DNA of 8,594 bases from Dehalococcoidia bacterium (GTDB taxonomy: Bacteria; Chloroflexota; Dehalococcoidia; Lucifugimonadales; Lucifugimonadaceae): assembly GCA_012270805.1 (NCBI GenBank), contig JAAXHR010000189.1, forward strand, positions 1 to 8,594. Direction: 5' to 3'. Below the pieces are notes generated by a model. That model was not told the origin of the DNA, did no database searches, and worked only from the letters and a program-made list of their open reading frames with translations. The position numbers were made by a program, and so were the translations under genes. Position 1 is the first letter of the stretch. Every line of letters starts with the position of its first letter. Below are positions 1-6,642 of the stretch, piece by piece.

Positions 1-594
1 ACTTTGGTGCTGGTGGATCAGTACATTGATCGCACGAACAATCGTGTGGGTACGTTTTTCGAACATGGCTTCACTGTACACGTCAGCATGGCCGATCCGG
101 TGTGCAACACGATGTGCGACGCGGTGCAATCGGCCGCGACCGACGCCGGCATCGACATCGTGCGCGGTGGCACTTACCTAGTCATGAATGGTCCGCAATT
201 CTCGACCCGCGCCGAATCTAATCTTTATCGAACTTGGGGTTGCGACGTTATCGGGATGACGAACATGCCGGAAGCCAAGTTGGCACGCGAAGCAGAGATC
301 GCATACGCAACCGTCGCGATGGTCACCGACTACGACTGCTGGCACACGCAGCATGAGGATGTCTCGGCCGCCTTGGTTCTCGAAGTGCTGAAGCAGAACT
401 CTGAACGCGCTAAACAGCTGGTCCGTGCGGCCATACCAGCAATTGGAAAGCTGCAAGCTCCGTTCCCTTCTGGCGTTCACCGAGTGTTGGAACACGCCAT
501 CGCTACGTCTCCCGAGCATCGCGATTCTGAAATAGTGCGGAAGCTCAGTGCTGTTGCAGGGCGCGTTTTAGAAAACCGAGGGTGGAGTGGATGA
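1..594 (+). CDS. mtnP: 5'-methylthioadenosine phosphorylase, 5'-truncated by window edge
   Basis: This enzyme splits 5'-methylthioadenosine with phosphate into adenine and 5-methylthioribose-1-phosphate, in cytoplasmic methionine and purine salvage. The frame is open from base 1 and ends in TGA at 592-594. The visible 197 codons match the C-terminal two thirds of the family, whose members are usually about 270-290 residues, so roughly 90 N-terminal residues lie outside the window. Visible family hallmarks are VDQYIDRT, HVSMADPVC, the GPQFSTRAESNLYR segment, GCDVIGMTNMPEAKLAREAEI and the base-binding loop VTDYDCWH. The Asp-Tyr-Asp there is the pair of aspartates that in this family contacts adenine, which favours MTAP over guanosine/inosine-type purine nucleoside phosphorylase. 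S-methyl-5'-thioinosine phosphorylase is a close relative and cannot be fully excluded. The 3' end overlaps the convergent lipoprotein gene by 50 bp. Confidence 0.93.
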   Translation, partial: TLVLVDQYIDRTNNRVGTFFEHGFTVHVSMADPVCNTMCDAVQSAATDAGIDIVRGGTYLVMNGPQFSTRAESNLYRTWGCDVIGMTNMPEAKLAREAEIAYATVAMVTDYDCWHTQHEDVSAALVLEVLKQNSERAKQLVRAAIPAIGKLQAPFPSGVHRVLEHAIATSPEHRDSEIVRKLSAVAGRVLENRGWSG

Positions 595-1276
595 TGCCGG
601 CGGGACCGTTCTGCGCATCATCATTCTTGAAGTAGATCTTCCAGTTGCCTTCAACGGTCGGCTTCTTCCAGGGTTCGAGCGGGTATGTTATCCACTGTGC
701 GAAGACGACGATATATTCAACTTCCGCTGGCACTTCTGGTAACGCCGCCCGACTCGAATAAGTTCCGTCGAACTCGAAACATCCGACGCCCTGCCCAAGG
801 CACTGAAGCTGAATCTCTGAGTCCAACTCCAAGACTCCGGGCTCCTTGACAGCTCTTCCAGTGTCGGAGTCGACATCGAAGTAGATCCCGACCAGCGACA
901 GCTGTGGCGGAACCTCAGTACGGAATTCCAAGATTTTGGCGTCGCCCCGCGAAGCGACCTGTGACCAATCGATTTTCATCTCAGGGTCCCATTCCTCCCT
1001 TTCGATCACGATCCAATCGCTTTGCACTAACCTTGCTTTGAATTCTTTGGTGCGACTTTCGTTGATGATGTACAGCTCAGGCGGCGTTGGAGGTGGGGAA
1101 GGTCCGGGCGGCCCGAACCCGGTTTCCGAGGGGTCGAATGTAGACATGGCAGTGTTTCCTGAAGGCTGTGGCGTCGGCGTTTCGCGTTCGGATTCGCTTT
1201 GAACTACGCAACTGAGTGCGAAAGCTGCGACGATCGCGGTCACCAATGTGCGCCTGATCGGTTCGCGAAAGCGCAT
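545..1276 (-). CDS. Putative lipoprotein of unknown function (paralogue A, 243 aa)
   Basis: I do not recognise a family. The N-terminus is a basic start (MRFREPIRR), a hydrophobic stretch at residues 10-21 and Cys23 in the context ALSC. This looks like a lipoprotein signal peptide, though the lipobox is imperfect. Residues 24 to about 68 are a low-complexity Ser/Thr/Pro/Gly linker ending in PPGPSPPPTPPELY. The rest is a compact domain with a C-x6-C pair (QCLGQGVGC), an EYIVVFAQW strand and a terminal NWKIYFKND. The same landmarks recur in the same order in the 216-aa neighbour, so the two are diverged tandem duplicates. Start choice is firm: an ATG preceded by a perfect AGGAGG four bases upstream. 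Cell-surface anchoring is inferred. The 3' end overlaps the phosphorylase gene. Confidence 0.75.
   Translation of the reverse strand: MRFREPIRRTLVTAIVAAFALSCVVQSESERETPTPQPSGNTAMSTFDPSETGFGPPGPSPPPTPPELYIINESRTKEFKARLVQSDWIVIEREEWDPEMKIDWSQVASRGDAKILEFRTEVPPQLSLVGIYFDVDSDTGRAVKEPGVLELDSEIQLQCLGQGVGCFEFDGTYSSRAALPEVPAEVEYIVVFAQWITYPLEPWKKPTVEGNWKIYFKNDDAQNGPAGIIHSTLGFLKRALQQH
590..622. terminator. Weak hairpin at the phosphorylase stop codon
   Basis: An 8-bp perfect inverted repeat (GATGATGC at 590-597, GCATCATC at 615-622) encloses a 17-nt loop and contains the phosphorylase stop codon in its left arm. On the plus strand it is followed by ATTCTTGAAG, which is only mildly U-rich. It could end phosphorylase transcription inside the convergent lipoprotein gene. 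It may equally be chance, because it lies in coding sequence of the opposite strand. Confidence 0.25.
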
Positions 1277-1291
1277 AGAGCCTCCTATGCG
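1272..1291 (-). promoter_or_regulatory. Hairpin occluding lipoprotein start codon, with upstream alternative partner
   Basis: On the minus-strand RNA, CGCAUAG (1291-1285) and CUAUGCG (1278-1272) form a perfect 7-bp stem. The start codon sits in the 3' arm and most of the Shine-Dalgarno lies in the six-base loop. Further upstream, at 1395-1386, the RNA reads UCCUAUGCGA. This is the exact 10-base complement of UCGCAUAGGA at 1292-1283, which includes the 5' arm and the first four bases of the Shine-Dalgarno. The two pairings are mutually exclusive. A role in translational control is inference; three copies of CTATGCG in both orientations could also be a protein operator. Confidence 0.4.
1281..1286 (-). 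promoter_or_regulatory. Consensus Shine-Dalgarno of the 243-aa lipoprotein
   Basis: The minus strand reads AGGAGG, then CTCT, then ATG. It is the best ribosome-binding site in the window and fixes the start at 1276. It lies in a loop and stem region that can pair in two alternative ways (see the neighbouring hairpin entry). Confidence 0.8.
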
Positions 1292-1415
1292 AGTTCACCG
1301 TTGATGGCAGACACAATACGCGAGTTAGGACGCGGCTCACCGATATTTCACGTCGCAGGGTTTGTGAAGCGCGTGCCAAACTGGTTCGCATAGGATCGAT
1401 AGACGGCTGTATTGC

Positions 1416-2066
1416 CTATCGGCGATTGTCGAAGAAAAACTGCCAGTTGGCATACACCTGGCCTGGCAAAGGATCGTCGTCGCTCGGGGAAACCGGCCAC
1501 ACCGCGAAAACCGTCATATATTCAGTTTCACTGAGTATCCGTGGCGCGATGTGAATTGCAACGAAACCGTCTCCTAAATCACCGCAATCAGATATCGCGG
1601 GATGGCATTCCAGATAGAAGTCAGCACCAAAGGGGCCGTTTCCCGTTCCACTGACGATCGGGGCGCCGGTCTCCGGGCCAACTTTGGAGAACATGTTGAT
1701 CATGACAGTACCCGGCGATGCTGACGTATAGAACTTCAACGTATCAGCATCGCGACGGGCGAATCCGGGATTAGGCCAACCTATGGGGCGCGTACGGTCG
1801 CGACCGCCGCCGGCCTTAGTCCAGTTGTGATTGCGCAGAGTGCCTTCGATCTCTATAGTCGCGTCTTCATTTACAACTGCTATCCTCGGCGGTCTTTCGT
1901 CAGGCTGTAGCGGCCAGGAATACCATCTAGTCTGTTCGTTCACCGCGTCAAGTTCCTCTTTGCCAAATCCGAATTCGCCTTCACTGCCAGTCTCCCAAGA
2001 AATACAGGCGAAACCCGCAATGACTGCTGTAATCGAAATCGCGACGACACAGACAGTTGTTCTCAT
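1416..2066 (-). CDS. Putative lipoprotein of unknown function (paralogue B, 216 aa)
   Basis: No known family recognised. Residues 1-20 form a signal peptide-like segment (MRTTVCVVAISITAVIAGFA) followed by Cys21 in the context GFAC, a loose lipobox. The mature region shares an ordered set of landmarks with the 243-aa neighbour: PPRIAVVNED near residue 60, an NHNW segment, a DTLKFYT strand, the C-x6-C pair ECHPAISDC, EYMTVFAVW and a C-terminal NWQFFFDN. It lacks the long Pro-rich linker of paralogue A. The two conserved cysteines may form an extracytoplasmic disulfide. The ATG start has no obvious Shine-Dalgarno. The gene lies 41 nt after the 167-aa ORF on the same strand and 139 nt before paralogue A, so cotranscription is possible. 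The stop is TAG at 1418-1416. Confidence 0.72.
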   Translation of the reverse strand: MRTTVCVVAISITAVIAGFACISWETGSEGEFGFGKEELDAVNEQTRWYSWPLQPDERPPRIAVVNEDATIEIEGTLRNHNWTKAGGGRDRTRPIGWPNPGFARRDADTLKFYTSASPGTVMINMFSKVGPETGAPIVSGTGNGPFGADFYLECHPAISDCGDLGDGFVAIHIAPRILSETEYMTVFAVWPVSPSDDDPLPGQVYANWQFFFDNRR

Positions 2067-2107
2067 ACTAAGTTCAGAATCTGTTGCGTTGCTGCCGCCC
2101 GATCATG

Positions 2108-2611
2108 TTATCCACACGGATCCACTACGGCTTCGTCACTCCACACCTCATGATGAGCGTAAAATCGTTCGCCCGATATAAGTTCGGTGTAACCGTAACC
2201 ATTCACCCTCGCGCCGTACGGCACTGGTCTATATAGCTCCCAACCAGTCGCTCGACCAGTCAAGGTTGGTCCGTCCGAATAAATCCCGCGAGTGCCAAAC
2301 TCCTCTGCGCCTCCTCTTTCGTCAAACTCATTGAGTTGAGCTTCGTGTCGCATCCACATCAGTTCGAAAGGACACCAACCGATTACGTGTCCAGCCATCC
2401 TTGCCGGTTTGTGCCCTGAGTGGTGGACCCGTGCAGCATTTAATCGACATAGACCCGGATCCTGTCCGGGGCTCACCGATTCCGCTTTTGAATCACCAGG
2501 AGCTTTACTAGATTGATCAACGGAATCGGCATACTCGTCACCGTACCAACTCATTGTTGGAAACGTGCCACTCGCCATTACACTATCGCCAACCGCCTGT
2601 GTCGCAACCAT
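2108..2611 (-). CDS. Hypothetical protein, 167 aa, unrecognised
   Basis: This is the only long open frame between the transporter operon and the lipoproteins, on the same strand as both. It begins with ATG 38 nt after the permease stop, with an in-frame stop (TGA) six codons upstream, and has no clear Shine-Dalgarno. The first 55 residues are polar and Ser/Asp/Gly-rich, without a signal peptide or membrane segment. The remaining part looks like a folded domain rich in Trp, His, Tyr and Gly: LCRLNAARVHHSGHKPARM, then GHVIGWCPFELMWMRHEAQL, then GWELYRPVPYGARVNGYGYTE and FYAHHEVW near the end. It has three cysteines, one in the terminal DPCG. It may be the surviving part of a longer exported protein, or an independent small gene. 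Later Met codons 12 and 20 are alternative starts. The function is unknown. Confidence 0.5.
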   Translation of the reverse strand: MVATQAVGDSVMASGTFPTMSWYGDEYADSVDQSSKAPGDSKAESVSPGQDPGLCRLNAARVHHSGHKPARMAGHVIGWCPFELMWMRHEAQLNEFDERGGAEEFGTRGIYSDGPTLTGRATGWELYRPVPYGARVNGYGYTELISGERFYAHHEVWSDEAVVDPCG

Positions 2612-2649
2612 CTCGAAATTGTTGAATGATCAAAATGGAGGTTCGCAAC

Positions 2650-3588
2650 CTACAGCTGCCGCAGCCGCGGGTCCAACCGGTCCCGTATCCAGTCGCCGAG
2701 GAAGTTCATTGCGAACACGACGGCGAAGATCGCCAGTCCGGGGAACAATGCCATCCAATATGAAGTGTCGATGTAGTCTCGTCCCTCGGCGACCATTGAA
2801 CCCCACGCCGGGCGCGGTTTCGGGATTCCGACTCCCAAGAAGCTTAAAGTCGCCTCTGTGAGAATCAACTGCCCGATGTTTAGGCTTGCGATGACGAGCA
2901 CCGTGTTGACGACGCCGGGCAGCACGTGCTTGGAGATGATGCGTCTGGCCGATGCTCCCGCTACGACCGCTAATGCCACATAGTCCGATGCTTTGAGGCG
3001 CAGCGTTTCTGCCCTGACTTGGCGCGCGAAACCGCTCCAACTGAACAATATGAGAAGCGCGATTATCAATAGCATGCTCGAACCGAAAACGACGACGGTG
3101 GCCAGCGCTACGAGGATGAATGGCACTCCGAGCGTGAGATCTACCATCCGCATCAAAATCTCGTCGTAGATTCCTCCGAAGTAACCTGCGATCAACCCTA
3201 GTATCGTCCCACCGACGGCACCGGATATCAGAACTACGGAAGCGATCAGCATCGAATAGCGAGCGCCCCAGATGATCCGGCTCAGCATGTCTCTGCCCAG
3301 GGGATCGGTGCCTAGCGGGTATTCCCACAAGGGCTCCTTTCCGCTGATCGGCGACGATTCCTGCCAGATGGGCGGGCGATCTTGATCCCTCAATTTACCG
3401 ACTAATGGATCGTGTCGTGCCAACCACGGTGCGAACACTGCGGCGATTATCAACACGGCGACGATGAAAGCCGGCAATATCGGGTAACGGCGCAATACGC
3501 GCCAAGCAACCCGCAACGGTGTCCCGCCTTCACGAACAACGCGGGGAGCGTTCACCGTATCCAATGTTGTCTGCGCGTCCGATGCCAC
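2650..3588 (-). CDS. ABC transporter permease, DppC/OppC type
   Basis: This is the second membrane subunit of a peptide/nickel-family importer, forming the channel with the DppB-like partner encoded just upstream. With the GTG start it has 312 residues, the usual size. Features in order: a cytoplasmic N-terminus; a first membrane helix (YPILPAFIVAVLIIAAVFAPWLA) near residues 35-57; an outer loop with the family signature YPLGTDPLGRDMLSR near residues 90-104; then five more hydrophobic helices. The EAA-type cytoplasmic loop SDYVALAVVAGASARRIISKH near residues 201-221 docks with the ATPase. The C-terminus is GDWIRDRLDPRLRQL. I prefer GTG at 3588, one base after the DppB-like stop and with GAG five bases upstream. 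ATG at 3624 and TTG at 3636 are alternatives overlapping the upstream gene but lack a ribosome site. The substrate is not predictable. Confidence 0.92.
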   Translation of the reverse strand: MASDAQTTLDTVNAPRVVREGGTPLRVAWRVLRRYPILPAFIVAVLIIAAVFAPWLARHDPLVGKLRDQDRPPIWQESSPISGKEPLWEYPLGTDPLGRDMLSRIIWGARYSMLIASVVLISGAVGGTILGLIAGYFGGIYDEILMRMVDLTLGVPFILVALATVVVFGSSMLLIIALLILFSWSGFARQVRAETLRLKASDYVALAVVAGASARRIISKHVLPGVVNTVLVIASLNIGQLILTEATLSFLGVGIPKPRPAWGSMVAEGRDYIDTSYWMALFPGLAIFAVVFAMNFLGDWIRDRLDPRLRQL

Positions 3589-3589
3589 T

Positions 3590-4507
3590 TCAACTCTGCC
3601 TGATGCGCGGGTCAAGCACCCCATAAAGGATGTCAACCAACAAGTTCATAGCCAAATACCCGGCTGTGGCAAACATCACGATGGCGCTGATGACTGGGAA
3701 GTCGGTTCCGAAGACCGACTGCAGAGCCAGTCTGCCAAGCCCCGGCCATCCGAACACCGTCTCAGTGACAACTGCACCAGTCAGCAACGCGGATAGAAAT
3801 ACTCCTGCGAACGTCAGCGGCACAATGATGGCGTTCCTGAAAGCGTGTTTGATGATCACTGTCATCTGCGATGCGCCTTTCGCGCGCGCCAGTTTCACGA
3901 ACTCGCTGTCAAGTATCTCTAGCATCGAGGAACGGGTAAGCCTTAACAACGCAGCAGCAGCGAACCATCCAAGCGTTATCGATGGAAGGATCAGGCTTCG
4001 CAGGTCGTCTTTTCCGCCTGCGGGCAGCCATTCAATGCGCACGGCAAAAACGAGAATGAGCATTATGCCAAGCCAGAACCCCGGCATTGCCTGTCCAAGC
4101 AAAGCAAATCCTCGGGCGAACAGGTCCAAAAATGTTCCTCGGAATATCGACGAAAAGATTCCCAGCGGAATCCCCACCAACAGAGCGAAGACATAGGCAC
4201 CGGCAGCCAGTTGCAACGTGTTCGGAATCTTACGAATAACTACCGTAGTCGCCGGGATTTGTTCCTTCACCGAGATGTCAAAGTCCAAAAGCACGGCCCC
4301 AGACAGCCATCGGAAGTACTGCTCATAGTATGGCTTGTCCAATCCGAAATCGCGTCCCCACTGTTCCCATTGCTCGTCGGTTGTGTACTCGCTCAAAAAG
4401 AGGTGACGAGGATCGCCGCTCATTCTAGACAGCGCAAAAACAAGGACGCTGGCTAGAAAAAGTACGATGATGGCCGCTAACAATCTGCGGATCAGCAGCT
4501 TTTTCAA
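3590..4507 (-). CDS. ABC transporter permease, DppB/OppB type
   Basis: This is the first membrane subunit of the importer. Its 305 residues are typical for the family. It opens with a basic tip and a membrane helix (residues 9-27). A periplasm-facing region follows with GDPRHLF (31-37) and GLDKPYYEQYFRWL (55-68), in the place of the usual conserved GLDxPxxxQYxxWL. Five further helices follow. The EAA loop, EFVKLARAKGASQMTVIIKHAFRNA at residues 202-226, is textbook and is the contact for the ATPase. The conserved ETVFGWPGLGRL lies at 249-260. The start is TTG at 4507: an in-frame TGA lies a few codons upstream, and no ATG is available before the first helix. GAG eight bases upstream is a weak ribosome site. 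Together with the hairpin upstream, this suggests lower translation than the binding protein. Confidence 0.93.
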   Translation of the reverse strand: MKKLLIRRLLAAIIVLFLASVLVFALSRMSGDPRHLFLSEYTTDEQWEQWGRDFGLDKPYYEQYFRWLSGAVLLDFDISVKEQIPATTVVIRKIPNTLQLAAGAYVFALLVGIPLGIFSSIFRGTFLDLFARGFALLGQAMPGFWLGIMLILVFAVRIEWLPAGGKDDLRSLILPSITLGWFAAAALLRLTRSSMLEILDSEFVKLARAKGASQMTVIIKHAFRNAIIVPLTFAGVFLSALLTGAVVTETVFGWPGLGRLALQSVFGTDFPVISAIVMFATAGYLAMNLLVDILYGVLDPRIRQS

Positions 4508-4548
4508 TTCACGAACTCAACAGTTCTGGTGCGGAAACGATGATGACA

Positions 4549-4590
4549 GAAGACGGCGTGCCCAGATTCTATCTAGGCAACGCCGTCTCC
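4549..4590 (-). promoter_or_regulatory. Long intercistronic hairpin between binding protein and permease genes
   Basis: In the 125-nt gap the minus-strand RNA folds into one extended stem. The core GACGGCGU/ACGCCGUC (4587-4580 with 4559-4552) continues past a single bulged U into GCC/GGC, a U·G pair and AGAU/AUCU, closed by the triloop AGA. About three more pairs extend the base. Two pairs are G·U wobbles that become A·C mismatches on the plus strand, so the structure suits minus-strand RNA only. No U-run follows, so it is not a classical terminator. By analogy with other transporter operons it may stabilise the upstream binding-protein mRNA or partly stop transcription, giving excess binding protein over permease. 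Confidence 0.6.
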
Positions 4591-4632
4591 ACTTGCTAAC
4601 CGAGTGATGCGTTCAATAACGTATCTGTTACG

Positions 4633-6612
4633 TCATTCGCCGCTCATGACGACCGTTTCGGGCGCCACAAACTCGGGTCCGGTGTTCATGTACGGACTGT
4701 ATTCGGTGATCTCGGGTCGCAGAACTACCGATGTCGGCAAGGTGCTGACTGATGCCACCAAGTTCCATTGGTTGACGTATGACCACCACTCGACCGTGTT
4801 CGCGACGCGTTCCTCAAACGTGGTCGATGCCAAGTCGAGGTTGCGAACCGATATTGCGGTGATGTCATCCGGCAACTCGATGCCGTAGTTGAATCCGCCG
4901 GACGGTCGATAGACAGAACCAAAGAACGCGTCAGGCGGAGCATTGGTGCCGGCCTGGATCATCCAAGGGATCTGCTTCTGCCGATTGACCAATCGCGGTC
5001 GAGCTGCACCGTAATCCGTAGCATCAACCGTGACCTCGCAACCAAGTTCGCGCCAGAATTGAGCAACCGCTCCACCGACTTCAGCGTCCCACTCCTTGCC
5101 CGGGGCGACGTGGTACTTGAACGGGAAGCAGTTAGGATACCCGGCTTCCGCGAGCAATGCTTTTGCCTGATCTGGGTCGTACGGCACGTCAAATTCGTCG
5201 CGCCAGTGCGGGTCTCCGGGGAACGCGTTAATGGCATTCGTCAATGGACTACCGACGCCCGACTGAATCTCGTCGACGATCGTCTGGCGATCGATGCCGA
5301 GCCTTAGGGCGCGTCGCACTTTGTTTGCGCGTTCCATCGATGCCGAATCGTCAGGATCGCCGATCCACGGGTGATCATCGTCGGGCAAGAAACCTTCTCG
5401 AGTGCGATAGATGTTTTCACCGTTCTGGTCGGTCTCCGCCCAGAAATTGCCGGCAAACATCACGACTTGGTTGATCGGCGGACCGACAACCTGGGGCCTC
5501 GCGCCATCAATGTTGTTGACGGTGTTCTTGATAAGCTTCAACGGTACGCGTGCGACGTGGATCAAGCCTGTCTGGAGTGCAGCGATTCGCGCGAGCGGCT
5601 CCGGCATCAGGATGACTTCGTACGAGGCTACGCTTGGCTGCTGGCGGTAGTGTCCCTCAACCGGTTCGGCTCTGACGTTACTGTCGGTGACCCATTCGGT
5701 GATGCGGAACGTTCCGGTTCCAACTGGCGTCAAGTTGGCGGCATCTTCACCCATCTCGTCGTATAGACGTTTCGGCACAATGACTGGTGCTCCCAGCGTC
5801 GTATTGGAGATGATGTGGTACCAACGCGGATCGAGACTGTTGTCCTTGATGTTCATCCGTACTGTGCTGTCGTCCACCGCCTCGAACCCGCTGACAAACC
5901 GTTGAACGCCCTGCGCCCGTTGGTTTATGCTGCCTTCGCGCAGCGCGTCGTCGAAACTCCACTGAACGTCGTGCGCCGAGACTTCGCCCCAGTCATTACC
6001 ATTCCAGTCCGTGTGGAATTTGACCCCGTCGCGGATTTTGAAGGTTACCGCGCTCGTATCATCTGCGACTTCCCAAGACTCTGCGATGCCTTCCGTATAT
6101 GTTGGGGCATCGAGGTTGAGCTTCGGGGGCGCGGAGTGCTGGGCCCACATCAGAGGCTCAAAGAAGCCCCAGAAGATGAGCAGCTGCATGTTGCCGGTAC
6201 CTTGCTTGCTAGGCAAGAAGACGGGCGGGTCGACAAGGATTTCGCCTAACCGCAAGTTACCGTGGAAGGTAGGCTCCTCCATCACCACCGCTGGTTCGGG
6301 CGTGGCTGTTACGACCACTTGCACCTCTTTTTCGACCTCGACTTCTCGGACGATTTCTTTCTCAACTGCTACCTCTTTCTCCACAACGACAGTCTGAACG
6401 ATCGTTTCGCCCTTCACCTCGACGGCCTTCTCAACGACGACAGTTTGGATGACGGTCTCACCGGGCACCGATTTTTCGACTACGACGGTTTGGACGACGG
6501 TTTCTGCCTCTCCGCAGGCGACGGCGAGCACCATCACTGCTGCAAGGACCGTCAATCCAGCCGCAATCCACGACCTGCGCGCCGAAAAGGCACTATGTAT
6601 CGCGTTCCGCAT
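4633..6612 (-). CDS. ABC transporter solute-binding lipoprotein, family 5 (peptide/nickel/opine type)
   Basis: This is the extracytoplasmic binding protein of the importer (SBP_bac_5 family). The N-terminus has a basic region, a hydrophobic core (residues 15-32) and a lipobox ending at Cys33 (LAVAC), so the mature protein should be lipid-anchored. Residues 35-101 form a tether of Val, Glu, Lys and Gln with three near-identical ET[VI][VI]QTVVVEK units, then TATPEP. The ligand-binding domain follows: GIAESWEVADDTSAVTFKIRDGVKFH early on, SAHDVQWSFDDAL, RRALRLGIDRQTIVDEI and YDPDQAKALLAEAGYPN. These are standard for the family. At 659 residues it is longer than E. coli DppA (about 535), mostly because of the tether and inserts. 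The ATG at 6612 is preceded by GAGGTG with five-base spacing. The ligand cannot be read from sequence. No ATPase gene is adjacent. Confidence 0.94.
   Translation of the reverse strand: MRNAIHSAFSARRSWIAAGLTVLAAVMVLAVACGEAETVVQTVVVEKSVPGETVIQTVVVEKAVEVKGETIVQTVVVEKEVAVEKEIVREVEVEKEVQVVVTATPEPAVVMEEPTFHGNLRLGEILVDPPVFLPSKQGTGNMQLLIFWGFFEPLMWAQHSAPPKLNLDAPTYTEGIAESWEVADDTSAVTFKIRDGVKFHTDWNGNDWGEVSAHDVQWSFDDALREGSINQRAQGVQRFVSGFEAVDDSTVRMNIKDNSLDPRWYHIISNTTLGAPVIVPKRLYDEMGEDAANLTPVGTGTFRITEWVTDSNVRAEPVEGHYRQQPSVASYEVILMPEPLARIAALQTGLIHVARVPLKLIKNTVNNIDGARPQVVGPPINQVVMFAGNFWAETDQNGENIYRTREGFLPDDDHPWIGDPDDSASMERANKVRRALRLGIDRQTIVDEIQSGVGSPLTNAINAFPGDPHWRDEFDVPYDPDQAKALLAEAGYPNCFPFKYHVAPGKEWDAEVGGAVAQFWRELGCEVTVDATDYGAARPRLVNRQKQIPWMIQAGTNAPPDAFFGSVYRPSGGFNYGIELPDDITAISVRNLDLASTTFEERVANTVEWWSYVNQWNLVASVSTLPTSVVLRPEITEYSPYMNTGPEFVAPETVVMSGE
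6376..6504 (-). repeat. Three tandem 11-residue tether repeats in the binding protein
   Basis: Units at 6504-6472, 6459-6427 and 6408-6376 encode ETVVQTVVVEK, ETVIQTVVVEK and ETIVQTVVVEK (residues 37-47, 52-62 and 69-79), separated by short linkers. Most nucleotide differences between units are silent third-position changes. The repeat is therefore kept at the protein level and is not a fresh DNA duplication. Degenerate EKE/VEV continuations run to residue 101. Confidence 0.85.
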
Positions 6613-6617
6613 TTCAA

Positions 6618-6623
6618 CACCTC
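6618..6623 (-). promoter_or_regulatory. Strong Shine-Dalgarno of the solute-binding protein
   Basis: The minus strand reads GAGGTG, then TTGAA, then ATG. This supports the start at 6612 and contrasts with the weak sites and non-ATG starts of the two permease genes downstream. Confidence 0.7.
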
Positions 6624-6636
6624 AAGTTCTGATTAT

Positions 6637-6642
6637 GATTCG
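6637..6642 (-). promoter_or_regulatory. Possible -10 element for the transporter operon (weak)
   Basis: In the 224-nt divergent gap (6613-6836) the minus strand reads CATAAT, five of six matches to TATAAT, about 25 nt before the binding-protein start. No convincing -35 lies 16-18 bases upstream (CAATTC). I saw no other clear element in the gap for either strand; TTTACA at 6721-6726 on the plus strand resembles a -35 but has no matching -10. Confidence 0.2.

Noticed and set aside
1077..1391. Minus-strand frame of 104 codons across the gap between the two lipoproteins
   Set aside because: It is Arg-rich and overlaps out of frame the well-supported start of the 243-aa lipoprotein with its AGGAGG site. 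It has no ribosome site of its own that I can see.
2630..3328. A 232-codon minus-strand frame overlapping the DppC-like permease
   Set aside because: The peptide is rich in Arg and His with no membrane segments, while the overlapping frame is an unmistakable permease. It is an out-of-frame shadow.
6376..6504. Regular repeats considered as a CRISPR-like or minisatellite array
   Set aside because: Units are in frame, differ by silent changes, and are separated by short coding linkers. They are protein tether repeats.
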